This document shows positions 22,070-33,300 of a stretch of 64,000 nt of DNA, piece by piece. The stretch comes from Celoporthe dispersa (Eukaryota > Ascomycota > Sordariomycetes > Diaporthales > Cryphonectriaceae). The position numbers and the translations under genes were made by a program. Position 1 is the first letter of the stretch. The number at the start of each line of letters is the position of its first letter. The notes under the pieces were generated by a model. That model was not told the DNA's origin. It made no database searches and worked only from the letters and a program-made list of their open reading frames with translations. Where the stretch lies: the NCBI GenBank assembly GCA_016584495.1, contig WAID01000006.1, forward strand, positions 2,666,001 through 2,730,000, given 5' to 3'.

Positions 22070-24930
22070 TTAGGGCAGGTCCATAAACACCTTTAGCATG
22101 CTGGGATAGTCAGGCGTCCCGAGTCCAGTAACAGGATCCTTCCAGGGAAACTCGTCAGCCTTCAACTTCGTGCACACTATATTGAGTCTGAAGAGATCAC
22201 TCACCCAGCCTTGCACCGCGTCAAACCCTCCGCCGTTACAGCCGGTATTACTACCACTGGTAATATCATGAAACATTTGCGGGTTCGCATACAACGTCGG
22301 ATTGATGAATCCCACCGGCTTTTTACCGATCGCGATCCGCTCCTCGTTGATCCTGTTCATGATCGACGCGAAGATGGGCGTGGATGCTGAGGTGCCCGCA
22401 AAGTTATAAAAGGTACCATTGATGCCGGTGGTGATGTTGTTCCCGTTCGCAGAGACATCAGGATAACCACGTCCGATCCGGTTGCTGGGTTATTCATCGA
22501 ATCAGCCCAAAGTCACGGCCTCAAAGTGAACCTGTTCAACTTACTACCGGCCTCCAGTATCGCCTGCTAGTGCGGTGACATTAGGCAAGACAGGGTTGTT
22601 TGCGTTCTGGACCAGACCGCTGTAGTACGGATAATCTGGAGAGTGCTTGGAAAAGTACACCTCAGTGGCGTTCTTCTGGTATTCGGGCACACCATAGACG
22701 TTCGAGAAGCCACCTCCCGAAGTATAATTGGAATTGCCCCCGAAGATCGCAGCCGACTCGGGGTCGTAAATTGTCTTGCCTGGGGGGATGTAGGTGGCAC
22801 CAACGCTGGTGACGTACGGGCTATTTGATTGTCAGACGAACAGACGGCCTTTTCCAAATTACCGACAGTAAAGGAAGTAGGCTGGCCCTGAACATGTCTT
22901 GGGGGCTCTCAAAGCCTCAACCACCCCTCCCACATTTCGGGAGGGCTCAAAGTCTTTCCGAGCCCTAGACAGCATAGACGAGGAAGTTCATCGTCTATGA
23001 AAGTACTTACCACGTTGATGGCCACGATGGGTTGAAGATCAGACCTTCTGGGCCAATGCAGGTGGCCTCTGAGTCCGTAAATCGAACTCGCTCGGCAACG
23101 CCGTTGTCGCCTGAGGCAAAAACAAAGGTGATGCCCTGCAGGCCGAGCTTCATGTATTCGTTGCACTGTCGCTTCTGATATGCAATAGGAACAGCAGCTT
23201 CCGTGCCTCCATAAGACAGGGAGATGACATTCTGATTCCCGCCTGTTAGTTTGATGGCCTCAAGATAATAATGACGATATCCCGCGTATCTGCAAGATAT
23301 ATGCTAATGTGCCGGTGCTTTCTATTCGTTTCGAACAGCATAACATGATTCTTCATGCTGTGGGAAATGACAAGAATGAAGGCTAAGATTGGCTTACCGT
23401 GGGTTCAAAAACGCCGCATTGCAGAGTACCATTGTATCCGCCAGGCAAAGGGTCAGGGTACGTTGGGTCGAGGCCAACCAAGTCTCCGGTCTCGTTGTAC
23501 GCAGTGTAGGTGCAGTAGCTGCCATCTATCGCATCGAGGAATGTGTTGAAGCCCCATGTCCCTGCTCGCCATCTGTGTGTCAGCAATGATTTGATTCTGG
23601 CTTGAAAGGGTGGCACATGGCCCGCGAGAATATCATGACCGTCGCTGTCAGCTGATCCGTGTCATAACCCGAGACAAGGACTCAGACGAGCGCAAAGACA
23701 AAGAATAACAGGATAGATATCACCGCACATGTATTATTGTACCAAGCCTGGATCCGGGCGTCATCAGAGTCGTAGAGTGTGATCCCCTGAGGCCAAATGA
23801 TCGGATATGCCAGGTCGAGATCCAGGAGAGCCTCTGCTCCATCATATAGAGGCAGTGTCGCATTCTGCGTCTCTGCAATCCCTCCATCGATCAATTTGTC
23901 CGCGGGGTGTGTCCCTTGGGGAATGCGTGGGCTGTATTTTCTGAAGAAGTTGTTCAAATCTTCTTGGTCCCAGAACTGCAGATTTGTCTCGAAGATGCCC
24001 AGAGCATTTGATGGGTCCGACTTGTTGCCCGGAGGAATATCGTAAAGAGCGGCAACGCATTCGGGTGTGACTGATTCGCCGCAACTGTTCAAGCTGTTGT
24101 TGGCCACAGAAGCGATTACAGGGTTAGCGGAGATCTTCTGCGTGGACTGGCCTGGAGACTTAGATTAGCAATGATTTCAAAGAGCCGGCCTTCTCATATT
24201 TACGGCGTGTTCCCCGTACTAGTCTTTGCACTGCTCGCCTATATCTCTTCCTGCCTTCCTTGGAATGAGTTTTTTCTCGCCTCGACCACTCCTTCCAGTC
24301 CCACGGGGTGGGGGCTCAAGACATACTTCTCTTGACCTTCTCGTGCATGGTACCTTGCGCCTCAACAGCGACCGGGGCCATCAGCCTTACGCCCGGGGTG
24401 ATGTAGTCGATGTGGTGCTGGATCTCCTTTGGCACGTGATACTCATCACATGCAGGCATCACGCCATCTGTGACAGAGTCGTGGTGTTCAAAGTACTCCG
24501 CGTGCAGAAGCGCTTCGACCATGGAGGCTGGGGCGTCGAATGCGAGCCAGCCCTTGTTGTCAGAGTGAGTGACAGAACCGATGCCATTCTGGTTCAGCCA
24601 CTTGGTAACTTGGTCGACAGCCTCCTTGGAAGGCTTGAAAAAGTCAATTACTTGGTCAGAAGTCCAGTGCTTGCCGTAGTCAGGTGAGGTGGGGTCCGAC
24701 ATCCACATGAGGTGGTCGTGGGCGTCGTCAAGGTTCGACTGGGTAAGTCCGATGCGCACGGGAAGAAAGGACCGGCCGTCCACTCGAGAGCGCTTGGTCC
24801 ATCGTGAGCCTGGTGAAAAGCGTGTATCTCGCTTCTCATGGACGGCATGAGTGGATGGGACCGCGAGAGCCGAGACGACGGAAATCGCGGGTCCCACCAA
24901 GGCCAAAATGCCAATGAGGAGGGGTCGCAT
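22070..24930 (-). CDS. Sedolisin (peptidase S53, tripeptidyl-peptidase type), secreted
   Basis: Acid-active serine-carboxyl peptidase made as a pro-enzyme. Six exons fit one frame: 24930-24327, 24151-23729, 23561-23398, 23231-23011, 22820-22548 and 22484-22070, 699 residues. The third intron-exon junction (donor GTGCGG, acceptor near 23562) is the least certain. The N-terminus is a signal peptide (RPLLIGILALVGPAISVVSA) followed by a pro-kumamolisin prodomain containing DPTSPDYGKHWT. Catalytic elements visible are Glu and Asp in EALLDLDLAYP, the oxyanion Asp in FASGDNG and the Ser in GTSASTP. Late GGGFSNVYGVPEYQ and DVSANGNN blocks are typical. Several N-glycosylation sites occur. It probably serves extracellular protein degradation at low pH. 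Confidence 0.92.
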
Positions 24931-25799
24931 TTTCACTGCTACTTGGTTCGTATCGTTAACCTTCAGTTGAGCAGGAGACCGAAGAACTCGAACCTAGAAA
25001 CTAGAAATCGTGCGTTTACACCCTTGGGAAGATCAGATGGGCGATAAAGAGGAGGCATGAACGAGAAAGATCCCCAATCTTTCGTGCCTTCGGAAAGGGA
25101 ATCTGGACCGTCACGCACCTCCTGCCCAAAGGTCTACAACATGACAGGGGTTGTATCAGGGGTCCACGAGATAGGTAAGTAAACGCAAAGGAAGGCACAG
25201 GATCAAGTTGCTAGCGACTCGGTCAGCTGCAAGCAAGCGAATCCAGACTTCCCAAAGCACACCTTACCAATGCAGGGGTCAACAGCAAGCGGGGTTATCT
25301 GTTCCGGATGGAGGATTGGGTTTCTTCTCTTTTCACCTCTATGATTACGCAAAGATAAATGTCTGCAAACTACAATTGTTCATATTTCTTTGACGTCTAT
25401 CTTGTCCCAAAGTTGAGTTTGGGCCCTCGACATGAACGTATCTGCCGATCAGCGTCGAGGGTAGCCAGCTGATCGAACCGCCATACCGGGGATGTTTGAA
25501 GCGATGCGGTCCTTCACATTTACCTCTACAGTCAGTACCAAGAGCTGGCGCCTCTAGTATGACTAGAATGCTAGAGCATACTTGAACACGCAGGGGAAAG
25601 ACCCCAAGACCTCGAGAAATCACGAACCGAAGCACACTCCCGAGAATCGGACGATACAACCGCGAGAATCATGATGATACTGATGCAGATCGTAAAACCG
25701 TAGATCTGCTCGTGATGCTACCGTGAAGACTCATGGTAAATTCCCTAAAAATAAGAGCGGAGTACGTCGGTTTACATGCAGGCCCTACGAGTCACTAGA
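24931..25799. other. Intergenic region
   Basis: Promoter of the S53 gene and 3' side of the next minus-strand gene. Short open frames only. Confidence 0.5.
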
Positions 25800-26653
25800 C
25801 TACCACGGCCACTGACCCTCAGCTTTCAGATAACCTCCATGCTCAGCATCTCTGTCGCCACGAAGAATCGCAACAATTGGACGAGCTCCCTCACTTGTTG
25901 GCTTTGCACCGTTTTCCACCTTATTCAGCGGGCCGAGATTCGACTGGGTGAATCCAGGACAGTAAAGGAATACCTTCCAACCCAAGGGACCATACTCGAC
26001 GGACTGACAAGCCGTGATCATGTTCAGGGCCGACTTGCTGGCGCGATATGGTACAGTCTTTTGTGAGTATGTTGGGAGTGTGGCATCGAGCCGTAGGCTG
26101 ATCGATCCGGCGCCCGACGTGACATTGACAATGCGTGGCGTGGCGGTGGACTTTCGGAGCAGAGGGGCGAAGGCCTCCACCGTGGCTGCCGGGCCTGACG
26201 CATTCACTTGAAACGCGGTCTGTAACGCTTGAAATGGGGTTACGCCTTGTGGTGATGCAATAGCTGCGTTGTTGACGAGAGCGTCGAGTCTGATACGGGT
26301 CAGAGTCAGCAATCATTTCCGGCGGTCATCAACAGAACGTCGCGGGGTCTTACCTTCCGTGCCTCTTCTCTACCTCTTTGGCTGCCAGACCGATCGATGC
26401 TTCATCTGATACGTCGAGTTGCAGCAGCTCAACCGAACCGGGAAGGTCGCGTGACTTCAGGTCTTCCACCGCAGCCTCACCCTTCTCTACTGACCGGCTG
26501 CAGAGAATGACGAGCTTCGAGGCGTCAGCAAGGAGCTGAGCTGCCAGCTCAAAACCGATGCCGCCGTTTGCTGAGACTAGAGTCAGCAGGTGTTTTCCTT
26601 TATTTTGGGCTAGAAGTCCTACCACCGGTGATCAAAACGATTGATTTTCCCAT
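25800..26653 (-). CDS. Carbonyl-reductase-like short-chain dehydrogenase
   Basis: Classical NADPH-type SDR. Exons: 26653-26623, 26570-26354 and 26289-25800, totalling 245 residues in one frame; the first intron (52 nt) interrupts the cofactor motif TGANGGIG. Other motifs are LDVSDEAS, LVNNAA, the catalytic Ser in VTSGAGS and the Tyr-Lys pair in YRASK. The basic residues after the second strand (CSRSVEKG) suit NADPH. There is no signal peptide, so it is probably cytosolic. Substrate unknown; similar fungal enzymes reduce small ketones and aldehydes. No pathway partner is evident nearby. Confidence 0.9.
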
Positions 26654-26773
26654 AATTGCTGAAGTTGCTTTCTTCCTGGCTTGCTGTAATTGATAGCCAT
26701 TTCACAAAAGCCAGAGTGTTGAATTCTTTATACTTGTTGATGAGTCTCTGGCGGACTCCGAGGCTGGAGGAAC

Positions 26774-26930
26774 GGATGTGGGGATAAGAGCACTCATACC
26801 GAGATCTCCGCGTGCAAGGCGCCAGTTGAGATTATGTACTAAAACTCGTCAATAAGCATCTCTCAAATATGAGGAATAAGAATAGCAGAATGTGGAGATA
26901 AGCAACCGCACACCGAGAACTCCGTATGCA
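26774..26930 (+). repeat. Diverged 43-bp direct repeat
   Basis: Segments 26774-26816 and 26888-26930 align along their length. They share blocks such as GATAAG, ACCGAGA and CTCCG, with several transition differences (for example CGCGTGCA against CGTATGCA). This could be an old local duplication or a remnant of a mutated mobile element. Confidence 0.6.
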
Positions 26931-27849
26931 TCGATAGAGTCACATGTAATTTACTTGCCAAAGTAGGCTCAACCCTATTTGGTCATACTGGCTGAGGGAC
27001 CTGCCTTACAACTCTCCACCAGTCTTCAGTACAAGTCTATTCATTCCTTAATTCCGATATTTGCGATACTATTTCTCCTGGAACATTATGATCATTAGAT
27101 TGACAACCTAAAATGGCATGATGGAGGGAGTCAGAATGACATTGCACACTGGCTTGCATGTGTATGGCTTTCTCTTCAGGCCAATGTGGCGCGGGCAGAC
27201 TGTTTCCTGAATTTGGCAGCGCTAGGTCTTCTTTCCCTTTCATTGCTCTCCCTCTCTGCAACCCATTTTCCACGGTCGGAAAAGGATGGATAGACAGCTA
27301 GCACATAGACGCAATCATTTTTACGTGGCATGCCAACAGTGTTTTTTGATTAATTACCTCGGTATTCTATGGATTCATCATAGGAAACAGGTCCAGCTAC
27401 TATGGCTGAAGAAGGCCAAGAGTAATAATTCTGATATATCTTGGCAGGGGAACAGCTTTATTGACCATGAGGGGGGAAAGTTGAGTGAGAAACCTACTAA
27501 GTGAGTATTTAGGTAGCTACTTATATTACGGGTTCACACACAAAGGAAGGCGAGAGACCGGATGCCACCAACAGTTGTTGACAGCATAGCTGCTTGTGTC
27601 ATCAGCGCCACACCTTTTGAGCCACAAACTGATCAATCTGCGCTCGACAGTTCATGGTGTTACAGTATTTAGTACAAGTAGTCAGCGCCTAGCGAAGTCG
27701 TTGAGAACAGAGCCCGATGCAGACCACTGGGTGCGATCACGTATCTAGCGAACCAGCCCATTCAGAGATAATGCTACTTTAATATTGGTTGTATCAGCGG
27801 GGTATCATAGCAGCGAACAGTCCTGAATAGATCATCAACATGAGCATTT

Positions 27850-27889
27850 CCCGCCAGCCCGCCAGCCCTCCAGCCCTCCAGCCCTCCAG
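27850..27889 (+). repeat. 8-bp minisatellite, five units
   Basis: Two CCCGCCAG units followed by three CCCTCCAG units, just downstream of the small membrane protein gene on the opposite strand. Confidence 0.85.
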
Positions 27890-27970
27890 CTTTCCGCAAC
27901 AAAACTTCAGTATCGCACGCTTGTCCATGCCCTCTAATCCTTACGCCAGTGTTACGACGATATCTCCATC

Positions 27971-28334
27971 TTAATTCGTCTTCTTCACAGGCACAACGGG
28001 CTTTCCCTGCTGTTGGCGAGTATAGATGATAAACCCCGCAGCGAGAACGCCGATGACAACAATGTTCCCTGTCCTCGATGGTTAATGCCAGGTTTGATTC
28101 CACGAGTTATGGAAGGGGTACTATCGACTCACCAAAGATGAAGCGTCCAATACCTCCAACGACATCTACCGCGCCCTTGAAGACATCGGCGAAGAGGTTG
28201 ACAATACCCGTGAAGAAGTTGAGAATCGTAGAGATCAGGGTGTTGATCAATGAGGCGATGGTACCAATGATGGATGCGAACAGCTCATAGATGGACTTGA
28301 AGAAGTCCTCGAAGGCGGCAAAGAACTTGGTCAT
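27971..28334 (-). CDS. Small amphipathic membrane protein, 99 residues
   Basis: I do not recognise an established function. Exons 28334-28133 and 28068-27971, with a 64-nt intron (GTGAGT donor), give 99 residues. Residues 1-65 form an almost continuous run of Phe/Ile/Leu/Val-rich sequence with spaced Asn, Asp, Lys and Thr and a period near 11 (SIYELFASIIGTIASLIN, then NTLISTILNFFTGIVNLF), suggesting long amphipathic helices. A more hydrophobic C-terminal segment (NIVVIGVLAAGFIIYT) is a likely membrane helix, ending in a short basic tail. I recall similar small proteins in other filamentous fungi without assigned roles. Lipid-droplet or organelle-membrane association is a guess from composition. 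The splice joins the frame exactly, which supports a real gene. Confidence 0.75.
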
Positions 28335-29796
28335 ATTGACTTCGGGTGTCTGGAGCAGACTTTGACTTCTGCGTTTGAGATGCGGTGGTTTCGGAGGTTC
28401 GGTAGGCCAAAGTTTGTCGTCAAGTGGGAGCAGCGAGTACGGTATGGAGAAGTTGGCCTCCCTCCATCTTAATATATTGGCCTATTTGTTGCACAACGGA
28501 ACTACCATCAAATGTGACGTCAGGTGCTACAGCAACCATAGGGCGCAACGTATCTCAGGAATCGTCGTCATTGTCAGCGCTGCTCTTCCACAGAGCCAAA
28601 CCTCCTTGCGTCATACCAAATTACCCCGGCAACTCCCGCTGCCAATTGACTGTCAAAGCCGCCCAGAATGGCTGCCGTATCAGGCAAGTGTGGCTTGACC
28701 ATAGATCCCTGCTCCACCATCCAGGGCTGGTGAGCGGAGCAATTGTTCCCGCTCGGTTGCCCAGACACAAGTTTGGGTAGCGAGGCCATTGGCCTCAGGG
28801 TACTTTGAGCGCATTCTACCGTTTTCTTTCCATTTTTGTTCCATCTTTATCTTTGTTTCATTGTAAACATGACTCATATTGGCTTTGTTATGGAATGAGA
28901 TGAGGGAGGAAGGGGGAATCAAAAACGCTACGGAGAAGAAAGAGAAGACTGAACTTGCCAGACACTGCGAGTTGCGTCAGGCAAATGACCCCAGCCAGGA
29001 CCTTTTCTCGTACATAAACCACTCTTTCTGAGAGCTCGCTTTTCTTCATCTTCTCAGATTGCATCTCTCAATCTTTCAAGAGAAGTCTTGCTTTCTCCCT
29101 TCAAGCCTCATATGACAGGAACAGTAGGAGAAAAAAAAGGTGGAAAGTAGAAAATGGAGACAGAAGGTGTGTGAGAGAGCCATTAAACAGAGACAAGAGG
29201 TTAAAATTTGACTCAAAATGTAATGAATATTAGCCAGTGAAGTGTGTCACAATATACACACTTGAGATGGTGGATGGGCTGAGATAATATGGAGGGGTAA
29301 ATTCAATGACAATGGCTGGATCTGTCACAGAGGTACAATAACAACATTCACAAGATATATGCATTGTGACAATCTCTACCCTTTCACTTGGAATTCTAGC
29401 ACACAATGTTCCAGGGCCAGTGAGTCACTAACCCTGGGCCCTGCACGGCCCTGCCTGCCAGCAGCCAGCAACTAGATAGCCTCAGCCAGATGAGCTGGCG
29501 GCTTCCCTTTCCTTCTTTCCTTCTTTTCATTCTGTAGCGCATATCCATTTCAGCTGAGGTAGCCCATATGATCTACCAGTCAACGCTTCAGAATTCTCAG
29601 GATCTCTCCCTTTCATACAACCTTGAAAAGCGGCAACCTGAACTGTGCCCCCCTCCCCTCCCTCCGACCCCCAAAAGTTGAGCGCAGAATCTACATCAAG
29701 GTCGACCACCTGCCTTGGCCTGCGAGCATCACCATCTCGACTCTGGACAACAAGAAGACAAAACTTCCAAGTACGGACTTCCTACCGAGCAACAAC
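28335..29796. other. Divergent intergenic region, 1.5 kb
   Basis: Lies between the starts of the 99-residue protein (minus) and the MWA-repeat protein (plus). AT-richer than the surroundings. No domain-bearing open frame. Confidence 0.5.
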
Positions 29797-30395
29797 ATGT
29801 GGGCGACAATGTGGGCGGCGATGTGGGCGGCGATATGGGCGACGGTAAGCAACCCACTCCTGTATGAGCGTTACGGAGCCACTCCAGATGGATGATTGCT
29901 GACTTTGCCGCTTCGCAGACCAGAGATCTTGCGCTGGTGCTGTTTCTCGGCACCTTGTATATCAAGCTGCTTAAGAGAGAGAGCATCGGCTGGATCCGCG
30001 CCAAAGCAGTGTGCAAGTCGAAAACCGCCGAAAGACTCAAAAAAAAGCACAAGGCTCATACGCTGTTTGAGACGTGCGAGTATTGCCCGACGTACGAGAG
30101 CATCTCAGAGATCATCCTCATAAACCCCACAATCATCGTCGCCAGCTGTCTTGCGGTCCTCAAGCTTGCCGAAAATGACTTCAAGAAGTGCTTCTTCTGC
30201 TTCGTGGCCGTGACCGCGTTCGGACTTCTGATTCTCGCCCTTCAGGTCAGTATCAGGCTTGGTAATGGTGGCCTCGTGCTTGGATCCTTTTTTTCTCTCT
30301 ACATCCTGCTCTTCATCAGCATTGGGCTGCGCGCCCGGGCTCGGGCTCGCCTGGAGGACACGAGCTCTTCCCCGAGCGAAGAGATTCTTCCCTGA
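29797..30395 (+). CDS. Uncharacterised membrane protein with N-terminal MWA(A/T) repeat
   Basis: Unrecognised. Exons 29797-29844 and 29919-30395 (74-nt intron, GTAAGC donor) give 174 residues. The first exon encodes four tetrapeptides, MWAT-MWAA-MWAA-IWAT, from a 12-bp tandem repeat. The second exon starts with a hydrophobic stretch (LALVLFLGTLYIKLL), then a basic segment, then a CEYCP motif, and two or three further hydrophobic segments (FCFVAVTAFGLLILALQV; LVLGSFFSLYILLFISIGL). The tail is RARARARLEDTSSSPSEE. It is probably a multi-pass membrane protein. Exact splice phase and clear alternation of hydrophobic and charged segments support coding, but no family match is known to me. The start could lie at another of the repeated Met codons. 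Confidence 0.55.
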
Positions 30396-33300
30396 GCGAG
30401 GGAGAGCTCTCATTTGATTTGGTCAGGACAAATGGGACGAAGAATGCGATCAGACCTCTGCGTTGTTTGATACTTGGACTGCACGTCCCCGCCGTTCGAG
30501 GGTGTGCCTTGCACCCGGTTTGTATGTAGCTTGCCGTCTGAAGATTTAAATTGCGATCTTCTCGAAACGCGTGTCACGGGACCCGGTCCGCAGCACCGCG
30601 AGCCGGGAACCAATTGAACCAGAAGAAAACATACACTCAGCTAAACGATTGACTCATGCTAAGTCTAGCTTCTTTTGCGGCAATATGATAGGGCTGAGAG
30701 GGATTCCGCCCAATCGCAGGCCAGGGTGCTTTCTTGCGCCTGTTGTCTCATGAGAGGTTACAATCAATGTGGGGCTGCATCGCCATACACGCGTCGTTGG
30801 TCTTCTTGTGCAGTAATACAAGACTTCTTCGGAGACTACGCGTCAGCAGTGGCCCTCGATCGCGGACAACTACAATCCACATATGCAGCCTCCTAGGCTG
30901 TGCAGCACCCTCAATGATACCCGACTTGACGATGGGAAAATGAGCGCAACGGCACGGACGGGATCATCGGGCGTCTTTGATGGAGTCAGCCACGTACGCC
31001 CACCCGCAAGACCTATGAGGACATATCTGACCAACCATTCAGGGAGGACTTATTCTTTTGGTGCTGCAAGATTGGGATCGTTTAAGAGTCGGGAGACCAA
31101 GAGGTGGCGTTGGGGGCCTCAGCACCTGACACGTAGCATCAGCCTTGACAGTGATCGCCATGCCTGATGGAGCTCCTGTGCATAGCAGCATAGCTATAGG
31201 CGAAGATAATTGTCACACTCTCGACCTTGTTAAGAGCGACACCAAAGTGGGCCGCAGAGGTGATACTTACACCTTGGAGACACTACCGAGCAGAGCTCGC
31301 AAAAGTTGTCGGAATGGAAAAGAAATGCACCATGTAAACCACGCTGCTCGAGGGTGTAGAGGGTTTGGGTACCATAAGGTAGACGAGGAATTCCAATAGT
31401 CCGTCCACGGAGAATCCATATCGTTGCTCGGGATATCAATATGCAGATTCTATGGCACCTTCCAGACTCATCATGTATACGTCGATTCCTCTTGACCTAG
31501 GATGGTACTGTCCACGGATCTATGTTGCTTTGCACCGCCATGTATGGAGTCAAACACTGTTCTCGTATTGGATTCTATTTTTTATTTTTCGAAGAGAAAG
31601 ATTACACGCGGCAGCTAACCGAAGTTGCACACTTGCGTTGTGTGGGATCGCCGAGTTGTTATCTCCGGCAATAAAAAGTTCGCCTGTCGATGTCGTCCAT
31701 GTGGCTTTGCATATGGGCTTCCCTTGTATCCCATGACTTTGCTGCAGCGCAACTTGGTGGGGCTGCAGGTCTGATGGACAAGTCTAGGTATTCTCGGCCA
31801 TTGCCAAAGGAATGCTGCAGCTTTTCAATAGTAGCCTCAAGGTGCATACTAGTATGCAGTCAAAAGCTTGTCTGCACGCCCGACTGGCTGCAGGTGCAGG
31901 AGCCAAGCGTATGCAGTCCGCTGCACCCCGTTGGTGGTAGGGGGGACAAGGCCCAGATGTAGCTAGACAAGGAGCGCTGGCGATCACCGCGGGGATGTTG
32001 ACGATCTGGCAAGACCCACCTGTCATGTCTTTAGATGAATGCCAAGTAACAAATCTATGATACCATACATAGTACATACTGTCGACTGCTGCTGTCCCGG
32101 CCGGGATATGCAACGCCGAAGACAATAATTTTGCCGAAGGGGACCGATTCAGTAAACATTAGATGCTGCGGAATCGTATTACAATGTAGCAGCAACATAC
32201 TCAAAACGAACGACGTGCCCGTTCTCCATCCCGCTTACAACATGCTGTAGACGCAGACCCCCTCCATCTTCTCCACATCACGAGCATCGTTGTGCCCGAG
32301 GATCGTAGGTCGAGAATGACCCCCTCCTAATACTATGCAGTAATCCTGTCGATCATGTACGATCCCTTTTTTTTTTTTTACTTTCTTCTCTCACTCTGCC
32401 TCGTCCATGGGGGAACGGATCTCTCTGGACCCGAACCAAAAGCCCGGTAGTCTGACGTGGCCGGCTCCGTGAAAGTCGATCGTGGGGGTGATCAGCTACG
32501 GTATGAGACCGACTGTTTATAATCCCTTGTTCAGGATTCTGCGGCCCGTGCCCCATCACCAACGGTCATCACCTCCCTTCGCGAGCGACTCTAGAAAGGA
32601 GTTTCTGTGGACCCAGGTTCCACATGGTGATCCACAGCACGAGGTAAAAGGACAAAACACGTAACCTAAATCAGCTTTAGATCGACCCAGATCCCCGGGC
32701 ACACTCTCTCATTGCAGTACAATAGTACATACAACGCTGTGCGAAGACGTGTCGGCGTGGGGTCCCATGCATTCGAGAGTGATAAAGGTATCCACCTTTG
32801 ATCTCTAGAGCGCCAGGTCTGCCCCGGAACGTGGGCAGACATTCGTGGCCGAGCTTGTGTGAACGGTTTTCTATTTTTTTCCTGCCCCATCCCGTGTGCC
32901 TCTCTCTCTCTCTCTCTGACGTGCAGGCCAAGCTCTCCATGATGGGGAGGAGGGGTGGGTGGTCAGACCACTAAAAGGAATCGACCCATGGCTTACGTAG
33001 AAGGCCATACATAAGGCTACAGAAGTGCCGCTAAATACCAAGATACTCGTTGTTGTGGGGGATCACATGAGGCTCCAAGGTGCCGCTAGATACCAAGATA
33101 TTTTGTCGTGTGGGGGTCCATGAGTCCAATGAAAATATCGACAAAAATTCTGCTTGAATCATCAGTTTTTTTCTTTTCTTTCTTTGGGACCCAAGTATAG
33201 ATCGGCGTGGGTCGACCAGCAAGAGCGAGAGAGAGAGAGAGAGAGAAAAAAGCCTTGTCAGCTAGACCGGACGGCCCGTGGAGCATGACCTCCGGGCGGG

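Larger units (their letters stand above)
26654..27970. other. Intergenic region, 1.3 kb
   Basis: Contains a diverged 43-bp direct repeat (26774-26816 and 26888-26930) and an 8-bp minisatellite (27850-27889). No convincing gene. Confidence 0.5.

Noticed and set aside
31452..31736. 94-codon plus-strand open frame
   Set aside because: No recognisable domain or compositional coding signal.
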